Source: Pycnopodia helianthoides
Taxonomy: Eukaryota; Echinodermata; Asteroidea; Forcipulatida; Asteriidae
DNA: 64,000 nucleotides
Direction of reading: 5' to 3'
Assembly (NCBI GenBank): GCA_032158295.1
Contig: CM063258.1
Location: 9,442,583 to 9,506,582 of the forward strand
Shown: positions 44,701-55,737 of the stretch, piece by piece
Layout: each line of letters starts with the position of its first letter
Position numbering within the stretch: position 1 is the first letter of the stretch
Program-made: the position numbers and the translations under genes
Notes under the pieces: generated by a model
The model's input: only the letters and a program-made list of their open reading frames with translations
Database searches by the model: none
What the model was told of the DNA's origin: nothing

Positions 44701-45540
44701 GTGCTGACTGCAGAATGTCTACTGTTATATTTACGTTCATCTTTATAAATTATTGTTACTAATAATAAAGAATAAAGTATATAGTGTCAACGTATTCACA
44801 GTGGACTTAAATTACACATGTATTTAGATAATGCATTTCCTTTTCTAATTTAGAATTGATGAAATGGCAACAGTGGCCTTGTGTGTCATGTAAATGATTA
44901 TAATTTTCTTTTCCTTTAGAAATTAGACCTCATCTGTAAACAATTTAACTGTTCTCTACGGTGTTGTACAGTGATTCACGTTACATTATGTACAATGTGA
45001 CCCTATACAGTGGTTCACGTTACGTTATGTACAATGTGTCCTCAAGTATCCATTTTTGTCCCCAGATGTTTCTGGACTTGATATTATACTTAAATATGTT
45101 AACCAAGTTACTAAAACCATTCAGAAAACCACACCTTTATGGCTTTAATACCTGTGATCTATTAATTATGTAACAGAGTCATTAATTTATAAAATATAAA
45201 TTAAAAAAGTTAAGCACAAAGGTAGGCCCTACTGTACAATGTGCAAACTTCTGCTTGCAAACAGTTAGTGAAATACACATAAAACTAGGTAATTTTTTGA
45301 TTTTTTTTGCCAATGGAAGTTGCCCATTACAAGTACAAAAGGCCACAGTGGAGGTGTGGGCTACATACATCAGGAAAAGAAAAGGAAAGAGTGTAGAGAA
45401 TTAAGTAAATACATGTAAAAGAAACCTAGATTCATATACACTTGAACTGGGACATATAGTTGAGGCAAACATAACCCTCCATCCTCTCGACCATCTGGAG
45501 GATGGAAGGTTACGATTAAATTGCAACTAGCTATACTATG

Positions 45541-45842
45541 TAGTAAACACCACTTCTCAACTTGCCCTGTGGGCTTTGAAAAACTGTCCAACCTACTTGT
45601 TTATAATGGTCATATCATTTTCAAATGTGATACTTAATATTTTTGAGTGAGTGCCTTTTAATTTCCTTTTACCAATAAACTGGTTGTGATTGCTAACATT
45701 AATTAAGCCTATCAGAAAGAAAAAGTTTTGACAACACATTTTTTAAATGTTGGCTAAAAAAACCTTCCTTGGGGAAAGTAAAACGCACAGTTTATTAGCC
45801 TAGGAGGCTACTTTTTAAAAAGCTTAAGCGCAAGGCCTGGTC
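45541..45842 (+). repeat. GGGCTAGTAAACACC family, third copy
   Basis: TAAACACCACTTCTCAACTT through AAAAGCTTAAGCGCAAGGCC parallels 31,625-31,910 over nearly its whole length with scattered substitutions. Confidence 0.8.
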
Positions 45843-46784
45843 AGGTGTAATTTTCACAAGCCATAAAAACAGTTTAAATCCAAAAGAGAGATTTTGCATC
45901 CTTTGTACAGAGTTTTTTTAAAATAAATTTTAAAAGGGGCAGAAAGTCTTGCAAACATACCATTCACTATGTTCAGAGCTTTTAGGGAAGGCATTAAAAT
46001 GTAAAGTAAACAACTAAGCCATTCAAGAAAATCCACGCAATTTGACATTGAATCTTCCAACCTAAAATATTTATCTAAAAAAACTGACAGAAAAGAGTTG
46101 TATAAGGTAGAGGTGTCAAACGGTGTCCTTTGTTAGTTTGACTGTTTTTTTATGGCAGCTTTGATAAATGACTCATTGACCAAAAAGTCAATTGTTTGGC
46201 GTGTCACTGGTCCAGAAGTCTAGCATTCACATTCCCACGGTGGACTGACATGACTGTATACATTTTTTTCATTTTCTTTTTGAAGTCAGAGACTAGACTT
46301 ACCGAGACTGGCACGTAGTACAAATTTTACCCAAACGTCTGATGAGTGTAGACAATATCCAGTCTGTGAGTTGATCTTGGAGGAATGTAAGCGCAATTTT
46401 TTAACTTCAAAATTTTATCGGTATTTTTGTACCAAAACAAAAGGTACAAATCACTAATATTAAGAGTTTAAGACGGTTATTGATGGAAATTGTAACATTA
46501 AACTTGCGACAAAAAATGTACGCTAGCATTTGCAGCATGTTTTTAAAGTGCAGAGTAAATCCTATTTTCATTGCTGCATTGTACTTAACTTGAAGACTTT
46601 TTTTCAGACTGTATTCTCTTGTTAATGACGAAAAAAGATTGTGGGTGCTCAAGAGCTATAAAAGACCAACACTGTCCAACACCTACAGTCTAGCATTGGA
46701 GTAAAATCACAAAATGTACTGTGTGCGTTAGTGGTTCCAACCAGGCACACTTTCAAGACTTGAACTGAGGTGAAAAATCCACAC

Positions 46785-47030
46785 AACTGAAGGGCTTGCA
46801 GCTCAACATTTTTATTGGATCAGAATTCTTTTTACAAGACATAAAAATGAGAAAACACTTTGACCTGCTGTTATTTGAACAAGCACTAAGAGGAGAAGAT
46901 ATCTCATTTGTCAAAGACACTCCGATAATTGAAAAATTATTTATCAGATTCAAAGATATATCTCATTTGTTAAGGATAATTGAAAGATTATCAGATTCTA
47001 AGTCAACATTTGAAAACAATTTTTGTTAAA
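46785..47030. repeat. Repeat homologous to 58.69-58.93 kb
   Basis: GCAGCTCAACATTTTTATTGG, TTATTTGAACAAGCACTA and TCTAAGTCAACATTTGAAAA occur in the same order in both copies. This copy also has an internal duplication of TATCTCATTTGTCAAAG about 60 bp apart. Short open frames exist, but no protein family is evident. At the other locus it abuts the MITE at 58.46 kb, so it may be part of a larger element. Confidence 0.7.
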
Positions 47031-48034
47031 GTTACATGTATTACACAGTGAGGTGATAATATTCAATTGTAAATTACAAGACCAGCGGACGTGTCCGGTC
47101 ATGAGTTTACTGGCCCAACACTCAAATCACTGGCCTTGGGCCTGCAGTCAATTTCGCGGCTCAAATGGCTTCTTGAAATGATGCTACTTGAAATCATGAA
47201 AATTTTAAAACACGGTAATTATTTCCCTCACATTGTCATGAAGTTTGATGAAATTGACAGGTGTTTATAGTAGACCTTATGTAAGTATGCATGTACATGT
47301 ATGACGTCTCTGCAGTGGAGCCTGCTCAGAGATGTCAAAATGAGATTGGGCCATCTCATACACCTCGTGTGTTATAGCTGTGCATTTTCCATTGTCTCAA
47401 TCATCCTTACCTCTAATTATATGTCAAAGATGATGGAATAGTCAATGCAAAGTCACTGTAACAATATGCATATAAGAATAGTTTGAATTTGTACAAATTC
47501 AGAGGTACATTATATGACACTGCTAGTGACAAATGAAAATCTGCCTGTTGGAGAACTCAAATTTTGCTTGGCTGTACTTAGTGATTTCAAATTAGCCAGT
47601 TGGAGCCGGCCGTCGGGTGGTGCCATGAGGCAGCATCCTACCAGTCGGGTCTATATTAATCTAATACAAACTACCCACGGGATGGGAATGCACTGTGTGC
47701 ATGGACACGTGTGCGTAAATTTCATTTGCGCTTTATTGGTGCAACTGTTTTTACGTAAACATCCTTTTTGTAGCTCACTCTCTCCAACGATGATGTCATT
47801 TGAAGCACTTTTTTTGGGGGGGGGGGGAGTGGGGAAGGGATTTTCTATTGAGCAGTTGTGACGCAGTTGAAATTAACATTTGCCAAGCTTTGCATTGGGT
47901 ATTGAGGAACACACAGGCATGGCAGGACACAGTTGTCTTCCGTGGTCCTAGTGTTGGCTTTACGGTGCCTCATATTATATTTACAATCATGGCACACTAA
48001 AGTATGATACTCAGTGCAACCGAGTTCTACCGAA

Positions 48035-48380
48035 AAAACAAACTGCACCCACCTCAGATGGGATTTGAACCCATGACCAACCACTTTCTAGACCAGATGT
48101 CTTAACTGGTATTCAACAACCAAACTTCCCCGGTAAGTCTAGTTTGAATTCAAACAGATGAGTACTGTGAACATTGAATTGATTTTTACTAATTGCATCA
48201 GGGATTGAGGATATTATTTAGTTTTTTATCGTTACAGTAGACTGATGTGTGCTAAGCACTGTATACTTCGTGCTTTCCAAGTCTCGCAGGGAAAAAAGGC
48301 AACTGGAGTAGCATTTGAAACCACAACTCCTGCATTCTAGACTCACCATTCTATGTCTTACCACTAGGCAGTGGCACTAT
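48035..48380 (-). repeat. Two tRNA-like SINE heads
   Basis: On the minus strand, 48,040-48,120 has GTTAAGACATCTGGTCTAGA and GGTCATGGGTTCAAATCCCA (B-box-like). 48,290-48,375 has CTAGTGGTAAGACATAGAAT and GTGGTTTCAAATGC. Neither folds convincingly as a functional tRNA. Both resemble decayed tRNA-derived SINE heads. Confidence 0.45.
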
Positions 48381-48500
48381 GTGGATTGGTTTTTCATGGT
48401 TTTTCCCTGGGATATTTCTCAGGGTTTTTCCTCCCACATCTAAAACTGAAACCTCCTCTCTTGTCTTCTCTGCACATGGGGTTCTTGGCTAGTATAGTGA

Positions 48501-48827
48501 TTAACACGTTGACTGCCGGTCATTATATTCGTAGTGCGTTCCCATTTGCCAAGTGCGGTACCCATGCGCACATAAGTGCGATGCGCGTGCGATGCGCATA
48601 CCAAATAGGTACTATACAAAAAAAACAAAACTAACATGCGCATTCTAAGGTCGATGTCCTCACCACTGCCAGTAAGCGTATGTGTTGCGTGCTCAGTGAT
48701 GCCAGTGTATTTAAATAACAATACAACTAGCCCTTTCATTCTCTACGAGTATACTTGTAGTGTAGTGGCAGAATCTGTCTAACCTGTTACTATGAATATA
48801 CTCGTCTGTGGCAGTCAACATGTTAAC
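48501..48827. mobile_element. Inverted-repeat element with TTAACACGTTGACTGCC ends
   Basis: Left TTAACACGTTGACTGCCGG, right GGCAGTCAACATGTTAA. Inverted homology continues inward (ATATTCGTAG against CTATGAATAT). The interior has a CpG-rich GCGATGCGCGTGCGATGCGC patch. About 327 bp, no coding frame. Confidence 0.75.
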
Positions 48828-48929
48828 AGAATTCGCTTGTCTGAGAATCCCATTGCTTCACAACCAGAATTGATGAATATAAGTAAATAAAAGTAAAATA
48901 AGCCCTATTCAGTGCTTTCCTAGTCCAGG

Positions 48930-49020
48930 TGTGATTTGAACAGTGGACCTTCCAGACTCTTCAGCAGGTGCAAGAGGTTGTGGGCTCGAATCCTACCAGA
49001 GATGCCTTCTGTGCGTTTGT
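48930..49020 (+). repeat. tRNA-like fragment
   Basis: GAGGTTGTGGGCTCGAATCC is B-box-like, preceded by a diverged stem. It is similar to the segment near 59.6 kb on the other strand. Probably an old SINE head. Confidence 0.35.
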
Positions 49021-49714
49021 TTTCCCTCAGACCTATAATGGTGGTGGTTGACAATTTGACACTGATTTTTTCAGTTGGTGATCATAATCGAGTAGATAGC
49101 AGACATTAACAAATATCAGAAATGTTCAAGCAGGGATGTTGATGTTGCTCATGGAGACCTTCAGTAATAAATCATCTTGTCCCTTCAAGGAGGTAGTTCA
49201 AAGTGTGCTGTTCAAATAAACATGGTTGGGATGGCCACCGATGCCATCATTCATGCCAGAGCGTAAACAGTAGGTGGAGTTTACCCTGAAGGTTATTATG
49301 TTGTACTTGCACTCCGCCGATCTGAGCAAAAGAAAAACAATCAAATTTCCCGGCCTCGATGTAAATGTCGACTACAGCAAAACTATCATTTACAGCAATA
49401 TCATGAAGGCCATCCTTGAATATTTGCTTGACTTGTCATGTTTGTCGGTGAACCATATATGTAATGTATTTTAATTAACCCTGACAGACTAGACAGTTTG
49501 GCTAGCGTTTGGCCTAAATCTTCACATTTCCTCTTCTCCTTCATAAGTATGTCACTTCACACCAAATTGTTTGGACTTACAAATTAGATTGGAATGCCTG
49601 ACCCTGTGATAAGCAAATGTTATATGGGCCTACTGGCCCCAGTCTTTCTGAATCCTTCCAATTGGCAATTGGATATTATATAGAAAAAAATAGAAGGAAT
49701 TGGGACTGTAACCC

Positions 49715-50010
49715 CCTTAAAATATCAGCAAGTTTCTGGAGACAACCAACCCATATCTCACTTGACTATGCCACAACCATGACAACAGTAGCATTTTGAG
49801 GCACACACGTGTCTATCAAGAGAGTAGTAGAGCCATCCGTAGCCCAAAGTGCTTCAATGAGAAGTGGTAAACTAGAGAAGCCACCAGCTGTGCTCAATTG
49901 CAATACAAATTGGGCCACTGTTGGAAGAGATCAGGTTCTCAGCCTTGGTCAATTTCTGCAGTGGCAATCTGTGGCACTGATCGACCATATACTTGGCATG
50001 TTTTTTTCTT
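49715..50010 (-). repeat. Inverted copy of the 33.14-33.45 kb repeat
   Basis: CATTTTGAGGCACACACGTG, GAAGTGGTAAACTAGAGAAG and TCTGTGGCACTGATCGACCA are the reverse complements of blocks in the PRPF38B intron 2 repeat, in reverse order. Confidence 0.8.
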
Positions 50011-50114
50011 CACCAAATTCATAGCAATATGCAATTTGGAGGCATTTGGAGTATGAAGCTATACATTCTGGAGGGTTACTTTTAATTTGATGAAAATTCA
50101 ACAGTTCACCTTTG

Positions 50115-50440
50115 GATTTTAAGACCATGCCACACCAGGCAATTGTTACAGGCAACTGTAGCTAGGCAACCAACTGTTCCCCTTGTGAAAGGAATGCAGT
50201 CCCACTAGAGACATTATCCTGCCTGTGTCTTTCACTATATCCCCATGAAAAAGTCCCATAAATTGGGAAGTCCCAACTATGTACATGCTGGCCTGGAATT
50301 ACACAGAGGTCATTCAGGTCATGGAGGCTATGGCCTCTGTTGCCCTGGTCTTGGCCTTGACCCTTCAAAAGTTTCCCTGTAGATTTTTCCAATGGAAGTG
50401 CCCTTTGCAAACTGAAAAAGGCCTTGCCTCTCAAAGATAG
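50115..50440. repeat. MITE fragment and GGCAATTGC family copy
   Basis: 50,125-50,162 has CCATGCCACACCAGGCAATT and ACAGGCAAC, one end of the family at 42.1 and 58.5 kb. 50,290-50,440 has GAGGCTATGGCCTCTGTTGCC and CTTGGCCTTGACCCTTC, a diverged relative of the 1.55 kb repeat. Confidence 0.5.
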
Positions 50441-51008
50441 AATTCTAGGTCTGTATAATTAATTGTACCTTATGAAATGGGTCTCATTATTTAAAATAGC
50501 TCTTACTCACCTGTTTTAGAAGATCACAGGAAATCAAAATATAAGTACTGTGCTGCTCCCTCCATTATTTCCCGCCTTCATGTTTTTTCAATGTTTTTCA
50601 GATGAAATAATGAATGCTTGGCAATGAATGCTTTCCCTTGTACAGCATTGCAAAGTACTGCGCATGTAACAGTTGCCAGTGCTACTAAAAAAATAATCAT
50701 TTGCTAACTCAATAAATCAGGTTGTTCAGTGTGCATAAAACATGTGTACAGTCTAAATATTGTGCTGAATGCAACATTGCTGATGAAACAATTCCCAGCT
50801 TGGGATCGCCAGCAGACAAAGTACAGACTATCATTATAAATGGAGTCTTCCACTATTCAATGAAACTGATACACCTTTTAGCAAGAGACATCTTATTGAA
50901 CCTAATGTGAAATCATGTTATCACACACACCGCACCATCTGCCACATACCCGCCGTACATGTATGATTGATGACTGATGTTCTTTGTGTCCCTCGTTACT
51001 TTCCTAGG

Positions 51009-51120
51009 ATAGTGAGGGTCCCGTGAGGACGCAGCGATACCCTCAATATTTCATCGGATCAGTGTAAGACTGTTGTTGGCGTTACATATCGGAGGGAGAG
51101 GAGCTGACCTCGTCGAGACG
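51009..51120 (+). other. NOS1AP 5' untranslated segment of exon 1
   Basis: TGACTGATG followed by TTCTTTGTGTCCC...TTACTTTCCTAG ending at 51,008 forms a branch-point and acceptor signal. The 112 bp from here to the ATG are GC-richer than the surroundings. I read this as the untranslated start of a second exon. Confidence 0.45.
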
Positions 51121-51228
51121 ATGCCGACGAAGAAGAACAAGTACAACTTAGTGGAGGACGCCTACGACACCCGCATCCCCCTTCACAGCGAAGAGGCCTT
51201 CCAACATGGCATTGATTTTTCAGCCAAG
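51121..51228 (+). CDS. NOS1AP: NOS1AP (CAPON) homologue, first coding exon only
   Basis: 36 codons from ATG 51121 (A at -3) to the donor AAG|GTAAGA at 51,229. The peptide contains [16 protein letters not shown] at about 7-22 and [12 protein letters not shown] at 25-36, matching nearly residue for residue the start of human NOS1AP, where the same Ala-Lys leads into the PTB domain. Phase is 0. The known vertebrate protein is a cytosolic adaptor: an N-terminal PTB domain binds partners such as scribble and Dexras1, and a C-terminal PDZ ligand binds neuronal NOS. Only the leader to the PTB domain is in the window. I found no second coding exon in the remaining 12.8 kb, so intron 1 continues beyond the end. 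Long first introns are usual for this gene. Confidence 0.9.
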
Positions 51229-51552
51229 GTAAGACAGATCCTCCTACTGTTTGACCGTTCAATGTTATTCACTGGATGGCTTTGAATGATACATGTAGAT
51301 AAACTATGCCAGCCTTCAATCTGACAGTGCTGATTGCATGTACAGAGAGTACACAATCAACGCTTCTACTGTTTGACCATTCAATATCATTTGTGCCAGC
51401 CTGCTATATCACAGTGGTGATTGCGTTTACAGAGAGTACACAGTCAACCCTTCTACTGTTTGACCATTCAATATCGTTTATGCCAGCCTGCTACATGTAT
51501 ATTACAGTGGTGATTGCATCTTCAGAGAGTACACAGTAAACCCTTCTACTTA

Positions 51553-51591
51553 GTTTGACCATGGAGGAATAAGTTCCTCCATGGTTTGACC
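51553..51591. mobile_element. 23-bp palindromic insertion with 8-bp target duplication
   Basis: GTTTGACC, then ATGGAGGAATAAGTTCCTCC plus ATG, then GTTTGACC. Arms ATGGAGGAA and TTCCTCCAT enclose TAAG. Removing the insert and one GTTTGACC restores the consensus repeat unit (TACTxGTTTGACCGTGCAG). Confidence 0.85.
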
Positions 51592-51776
51592 GTGCAGTAT
51601 CATCCACTGTGGTTTTGATAGATAGATAAACTATACCAGCTTGCAATACACAGTCGACCCTTCTACTGTCTGACTGTCCAATATCATCCACTGTGGTTTT
51701 GTTAGATAGATAAGATACCAGTTTGCTGTTTGCATCTACTGTTTATAGTCGACCCGTCTACTGTCTGACCATCCAA

Positions 51777-51816
51777 TATCATCATGGAGGAATTCTTATT
51801 CCTCCATGGTATCATC
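51777..51816. mobile_element. 26-bp palindromic insertion with 7-bp target duplication
   Basis: TATCATC, then ATGGAGGAATTCTTATTCCT plus CCATGG, then TATCATC. Arms ATGGAGGAAT and ATTCCTCCAT enclose TCTT. Removing the insert and one TATCATC restores the unit's CAATATCATCCACTG. Confidence 0.85.
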
Positions 51817-52206
51817 CACTGTGGTTTTGAATGATGTAAATACACTTCAATATGTACATGTATGCCAGCTGGAAATCTAATGGGGTTAGTTATGTACAAA
51901 TCTGTGTACAGTTGTGCCACCTTCACAACCCATGCAGTTGAATGATTTCAAATGGTTGTTTGCTGGAAAATGGTACCCAAAGTAGGAGGGTTGGTAAGAG
52001 TTGTTTTGTTCATTACAGATTTTACAGAGTTCACACTGTGACTGTAATTGTGCAACTTATTTTTGGTAATTCGAACTGGATGTGAATCAAAAGAGAGAAA
52101 AAAAGACTTGAAAATGCAACATAAAGGACAAGTGTTGTTGTCCAAACCAAAATTTACATGTAGGGCCTATAACCTCAAAAGACATCTGTACTTTTGTATC
52201 TCCTCA

Positions 52207-52382
52207 GGTCCCACTTTCATAACTGCCTAAGAAAAAAGGTAGCTATAAGCACAAAGCAATTTCGCTAACCAGAATAATGTTACCAGCCAAAGTTGCATTT
52301 GATGTACAATACAGCCTGTGACTGGTTTCCTGATAATTTCTGCTTAAAGTTTGCTGCTTACACAGCAGCTGAAATTGGGCCC
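52207..52382. mobile_element. GGGCCCAATTTCATAG family element
   Basis: Left GTCCCACTTTCATAACTGCC, right CAGCAGCTGAAATTGGGCCC. The interior GTTACCAGCCAAAGTTGC and GTGACTGGTTTCCTGATAAT is typical of the family. Confidence 0.75.
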
Positions 52383-52390
52383 AGGTTAAG

Positions 52391-52725
52391 GTCATGAGCT
52401 CTTTGCAAGCAAATGAAACATTTGCTTACCAGAATAAGGTTACCAGCCAAAATTCCATTCTACGTACAATACATTCTGTGACTGGTTTCCTGCTAAATTT
52501 CTACTTGAAGTTTTCTGCTTTACACAGCAGCTCTATGAAATTGGGCCCAGGAAGGCTATTAGCTCTTTGCAAGCAAATGAAACATTTGCTTACCAGAGTA
52601 AGGTTACCGGCCAAGATTCCATTCTACGTACAATACAGCCTGTGACTGGTTTCCTGCTAAATGTCTACTTGAAGTTTTCTGCTTACACAGCAGACCTCTA
52701 TGAAATAGGGCCCTGGTTAACGCCA
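52391..52725. repeat. Tandem 167-bp duplication of a GGGCCCAATTTCATAG element
   Basis: Two adjacent units begin ATGAGCTCTTTGCAAGCAAA / TTAGCTCTTTGCAAGCAAAT. Each contains GGTTACC(A/G)GCCAA, TTCCATTCTACGTACAATAC and an end CTCTATGAAATTGGGCCC or its variant. A third start (CCATGAGCTCTTTGCAAGC) follows at 52,724 and then breaks off. Confidence 0.85.
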
Positions 52726-53276
52726 TGAGCTCTTTGCAAGCAAATTAAACATAACCCCCTTAGAGTTGTCTGAGACATTCAAAGCCATCGTTAATGATTG
52801 AAAAGCTGGGAAGATCCGTCCCGGATTTGGTCATAAAGAGGATCACCTTCTCGACAACACCCCCCCCCTCCCACCTCGGGACATGAGAGAGAGACTGAAT
52901 ATTGAACCCAGGGTACATATCTTACCCACTTTTATTCTTCCTTGCCACCGGGCGTAACAAAACGACAACAATTGAGCTAGATTATCCCAGCTTTTTGCCA
53001 AATCGCACCTCCGGATTTGTTTACAGAGCCCCAGGGTGTAAGTCTTGGGAAGAAATACTGCCAGGTAGGGGTCTGTGAAATGGTCGTTCTTACAAAAAAA
53101 CAAAGATGACTGGGATGGCTAAGATAGGATTTTCTTCTTAATTAAGGGAGGGTTCGCAGCTTTGGGTTTTTTGTTCTTTTTTTTCAACAGGGACTCCTGG
53201 GTTTGTAGAGTTGTGTTTATCGTGAAAAATTGTTCAAATAACAAGGATCTATGTGTGAGTTATATCAAACAATAAT

Positions 53277-53436
53277 TGAATGTATTTCTTTCATGCATTA
53301 TCACAGATTATAATCCCTTGGTGAAATCTGGCTTTTCCATTTCACTCGTAAAATGGCTTTGCCTCGTAAAATGGAATAGTCCAGATTTCACCTTGTGATT
53401 GTATTACTGCGACAATACATTCATACATGTTGATGT
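53277..53436. mobile_element. Inverted repeat around GGTGAAATCTGG
   Basis: CCCTTGGTGAAATCTGGC and TTTCCATTT on the left mirror AAATGGAATAGTCCAGATTT and CACCTTGTGATTG on the right. The centre has AAAATGG repeated in direct orientation (CTCGTAAAATGG twice). TGAATGTATT and AATACATTCA bound the outside. Likely a small MITE. Confidence 0.7.
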
Positions 53437-53921
53437 ACATGTACATGTATGTATGCATCCTATATTTGTATAATAAAGACCTCACTATGGATTTCCTTTA
53501 ATAATGAGCGAGACGTACGCGGCAGTAACCACAGGGACAGTCCACAGTCTTGTTTTCTTTGGTGACCTCTGAGAGCATCCTTTCTCGTCATATTTTTTTC
53601 TAATAAGAACGGGATACAAGAATGACAAAGTGATTTAAAATCTGACTCTAATAGTGATGTAAAAAACTTGTCATTCTCGTGTGAAATATATTTGGTTGTT
53701 AAAAGCACGCAGAGCAAGGGCTAATTTGCCCTGTTTAATGTCATATTTACAATATTACATACACGTATGTACATTAGTCTTATGGTAGCCAGATGTCGGA
53801 CACCCTGTTTTAATGATAAAATAATAATTGAGTCTTATAACCGCCGGTATCCGCCAAAAGGCGCTCATGGCGCTCGCTCATGACACAAAAAAACAGTTGA
53901 AAAGAAAAAGACAAAAAATAT

Positions 53922-54461
53922 GTTGAATAACACTAGTCAACATTTACTTTATACGTATGAGTTTTGAGAGCAGTTTTAAATGTTGGTGTCGTATGAGCAG
54001 CCCTGATGTGGTACGGGAAAACTATGCCCTGTTCTAGTAGTCAAGTGGGTCTTTCAAACCCTGGCACCCCACTTAGCTTACAGATTTTCAGGACATGTAC
54101 ACACTGTAGGTCGTAGCATAATAGTCCTTGCTCTATGCATAGAGCAAGGACAGAGACCCATATGCTGAATGTGTAGTTCGTGGCCAAATTGTTGAATAAC
54201 ACTAGTCAACATTGACTTTAAACATGAGAGCAGTTTTAAATGTTGATGTTGTATAAGCAGCCCGATGTGGTACGGAAAACTATTCCACACTTAAATATGG
54301 ACACCCTGTTTTAGTGGTCAAGTGGGTCTTTCAAACCCTGGCACCCCACTTAATAGTTTACAGATATTAGGACATGTACATGTACAATGTAGGTCAGAGC
54401 AAGGACAGAGACCCAACATGCCCAAGCAGATGTATGTATGCTGAATGTGTAGTTCGTGGCC
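53922..54461. repeat. Tandem duplication of about 265 bp
   Basis: Copy 1 (53,922-54,185) and copy 2 (54,191-54,461) share GTTGAATAACACTAGTCAAC, GTCAAGTGGGTCTTTCAAAC, CCTGGCACCCCACTTA and GAATGTGTAGTTCGTGGCC. Copy 1 carries an extra 26-bp perfect palindrome at 54,125-54,150. Copy 2 has extra bases around CCCAAGCAGATGTATGTATG. Confidence 0.9.
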
Positions 54462-55048
54462 ATTGTGGTAGGGGGCCATGAAACATTCCTCCCAATGTAA
54501 TCCAGTTGTTCACCATAAATCTGTCACTTATCTGACAAGTAGATTTGCCTCTCTATGGATAATCTCCTGATGCACTAATCCCTAGATTATCTTGTCAACC
54601 TCTTCACAATGTTTAATCCGCAAAGACCCCATGTGTTACCCTTCTCTGTGTAAAAAGGGTAGACAAAAAAGATGCAACCCTCACCCCTAACCAGGGCACA
54701 TCCCAGGCAGTGCATTTGACCATTTTTCAGATGCCTTTTGGGTTCTTAAAATATTTTATTTTAGGCCTTAGGTGTACATTTCTTCAGTTGACAAGTAAAC
54801 TATTAGGCGGGAGGAATTGATATCCTGTAAATCTGAATAGTGGCTGACACCCTGACCTTCACCCTTAAAAAAACAATCATTAAACAAACAAATATTAAAT
54901 AGAAAACAATTCAATTCATCACCCCTTCTCATTGTGCTAAATTACTAGAATTAGGCTGGAGAACTAATTGAACCCTGGGCAAATTTTATAAAACATATGT
55001 ACAAGCAGAAGTTTGTGGAATGCCCATTTTGTGGAATGCCTGTTTGTC

Positions 55049-55219
55049 TCGGGCCCAATTTCATAGCTAAGCACAACATAATTATGCTTACCAGAATAAG
55101 GTTACCAGCCAAAATACTATGTCACATGTACCATTTGTGACACTCAGGTATCCTGCTTATTTCTGATAAGCAGCAATACTTTCTGCATTATAAGCAACTG
55201 CATGAAATTGGATCCTGGT
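55049..55219. mobile_element. GGGCCCAATTTCATAG family element
   Basis: Left TCGGGCCCAATTTCATAGC, right AACTGCATGAAATTGGATCC. The core GCTTACCAGAATAAGGTTAC and CATGTCACATGTACCA is well conserved. Confidence 0.8.
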
Positions 55220-55737
55220 CCTCAATTTGTACTGCAATAGACAAATATGATGCCAGGCACGTATGTGTAGATAATTTTCCACGATGACCCTCGATAAATA
55301 AGAAATGGATTCTTACGATATGAAAAGATGTCAGAGCTGCTCTTAATATAAGTGGGTCAGTTCTGGACTGTGTTGACACAACTTTCTCATGGGAAGAATT
55401 TCCCAAGATGTGGCCTCACAGCCTTTAGATGTGGAAAAACATTGACTGTATTACGTGTATTAAAAGGACCTTGGGTTGTTTAATTTCAGAGTATGCCCCT
55501 ACGGTGATATTTATGATATTGTTACAGTGCATGGAGGTGGTCAGTGGCTATAGGCGAATTTAATAAAGAATATTCCCACAATATATCATAGGAAACCAAT
55601 CTATGGGCCTTACATCACAAGTTTTGCCTTTGATATCTTCTTCACTAAATGCGAAGGTTGTGACAAGAAACACAATAAATGGGACCACTTCAAATTCATC
55701 ACAGAGCAGTTTTCCCAATGGTTGTAATTTTGTTAAA

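Larger units (their letters stand above)
39926..51008. other. Intergenic region between PRPF38B and NOS1AP
   Basis: No coding exon was recognised in 11 kb. Part of it is probably upstream non-coding sequence of NOS1AP. Stretches 40,720-41,380, 41,480-42,060, 42,900-43,390, 44,760-45,530, 45,850-46,740, 47,180-48,030 and 50,450-50,990 show neither genes nor repeats that I can name. A poly-C run is at 43,137-43,147. A 40-bp direct duplication (GATTCACGTTACATTATGTA) lies at 44,967-45,040. Confidence 0.5.
51238..51990 (+). mobile_element. AACCCTCCTACTGT family element with about seven internal units
   Basis: It starts ten bases after the NOS1AP donor (TCCTCCTACTGTTTGACC) and ends AGTAGGAGGGTT at about 51,990, an inverted terminus. 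Between these, units of roughly 70-110 bp repeat TTCTACTGTTTGACC, ATTCAATATCATCCACTGTGG and TATGCCAGC boxes. The right end carries the CATGCAGTTGAATGATTTCA box also seen at 1,940 and, inverted, 30,870. Two small palindromic insertions interrupt it. Confidence 0.85.

Noticed and set aside
46785..47030. Possible transposase fragment in the segment encoding FEQALRGEDIS
   Set aside because: Short, with no catalytic motifs, and the homologous copy at 58.7 kb does not preserve the same frame convincingly.
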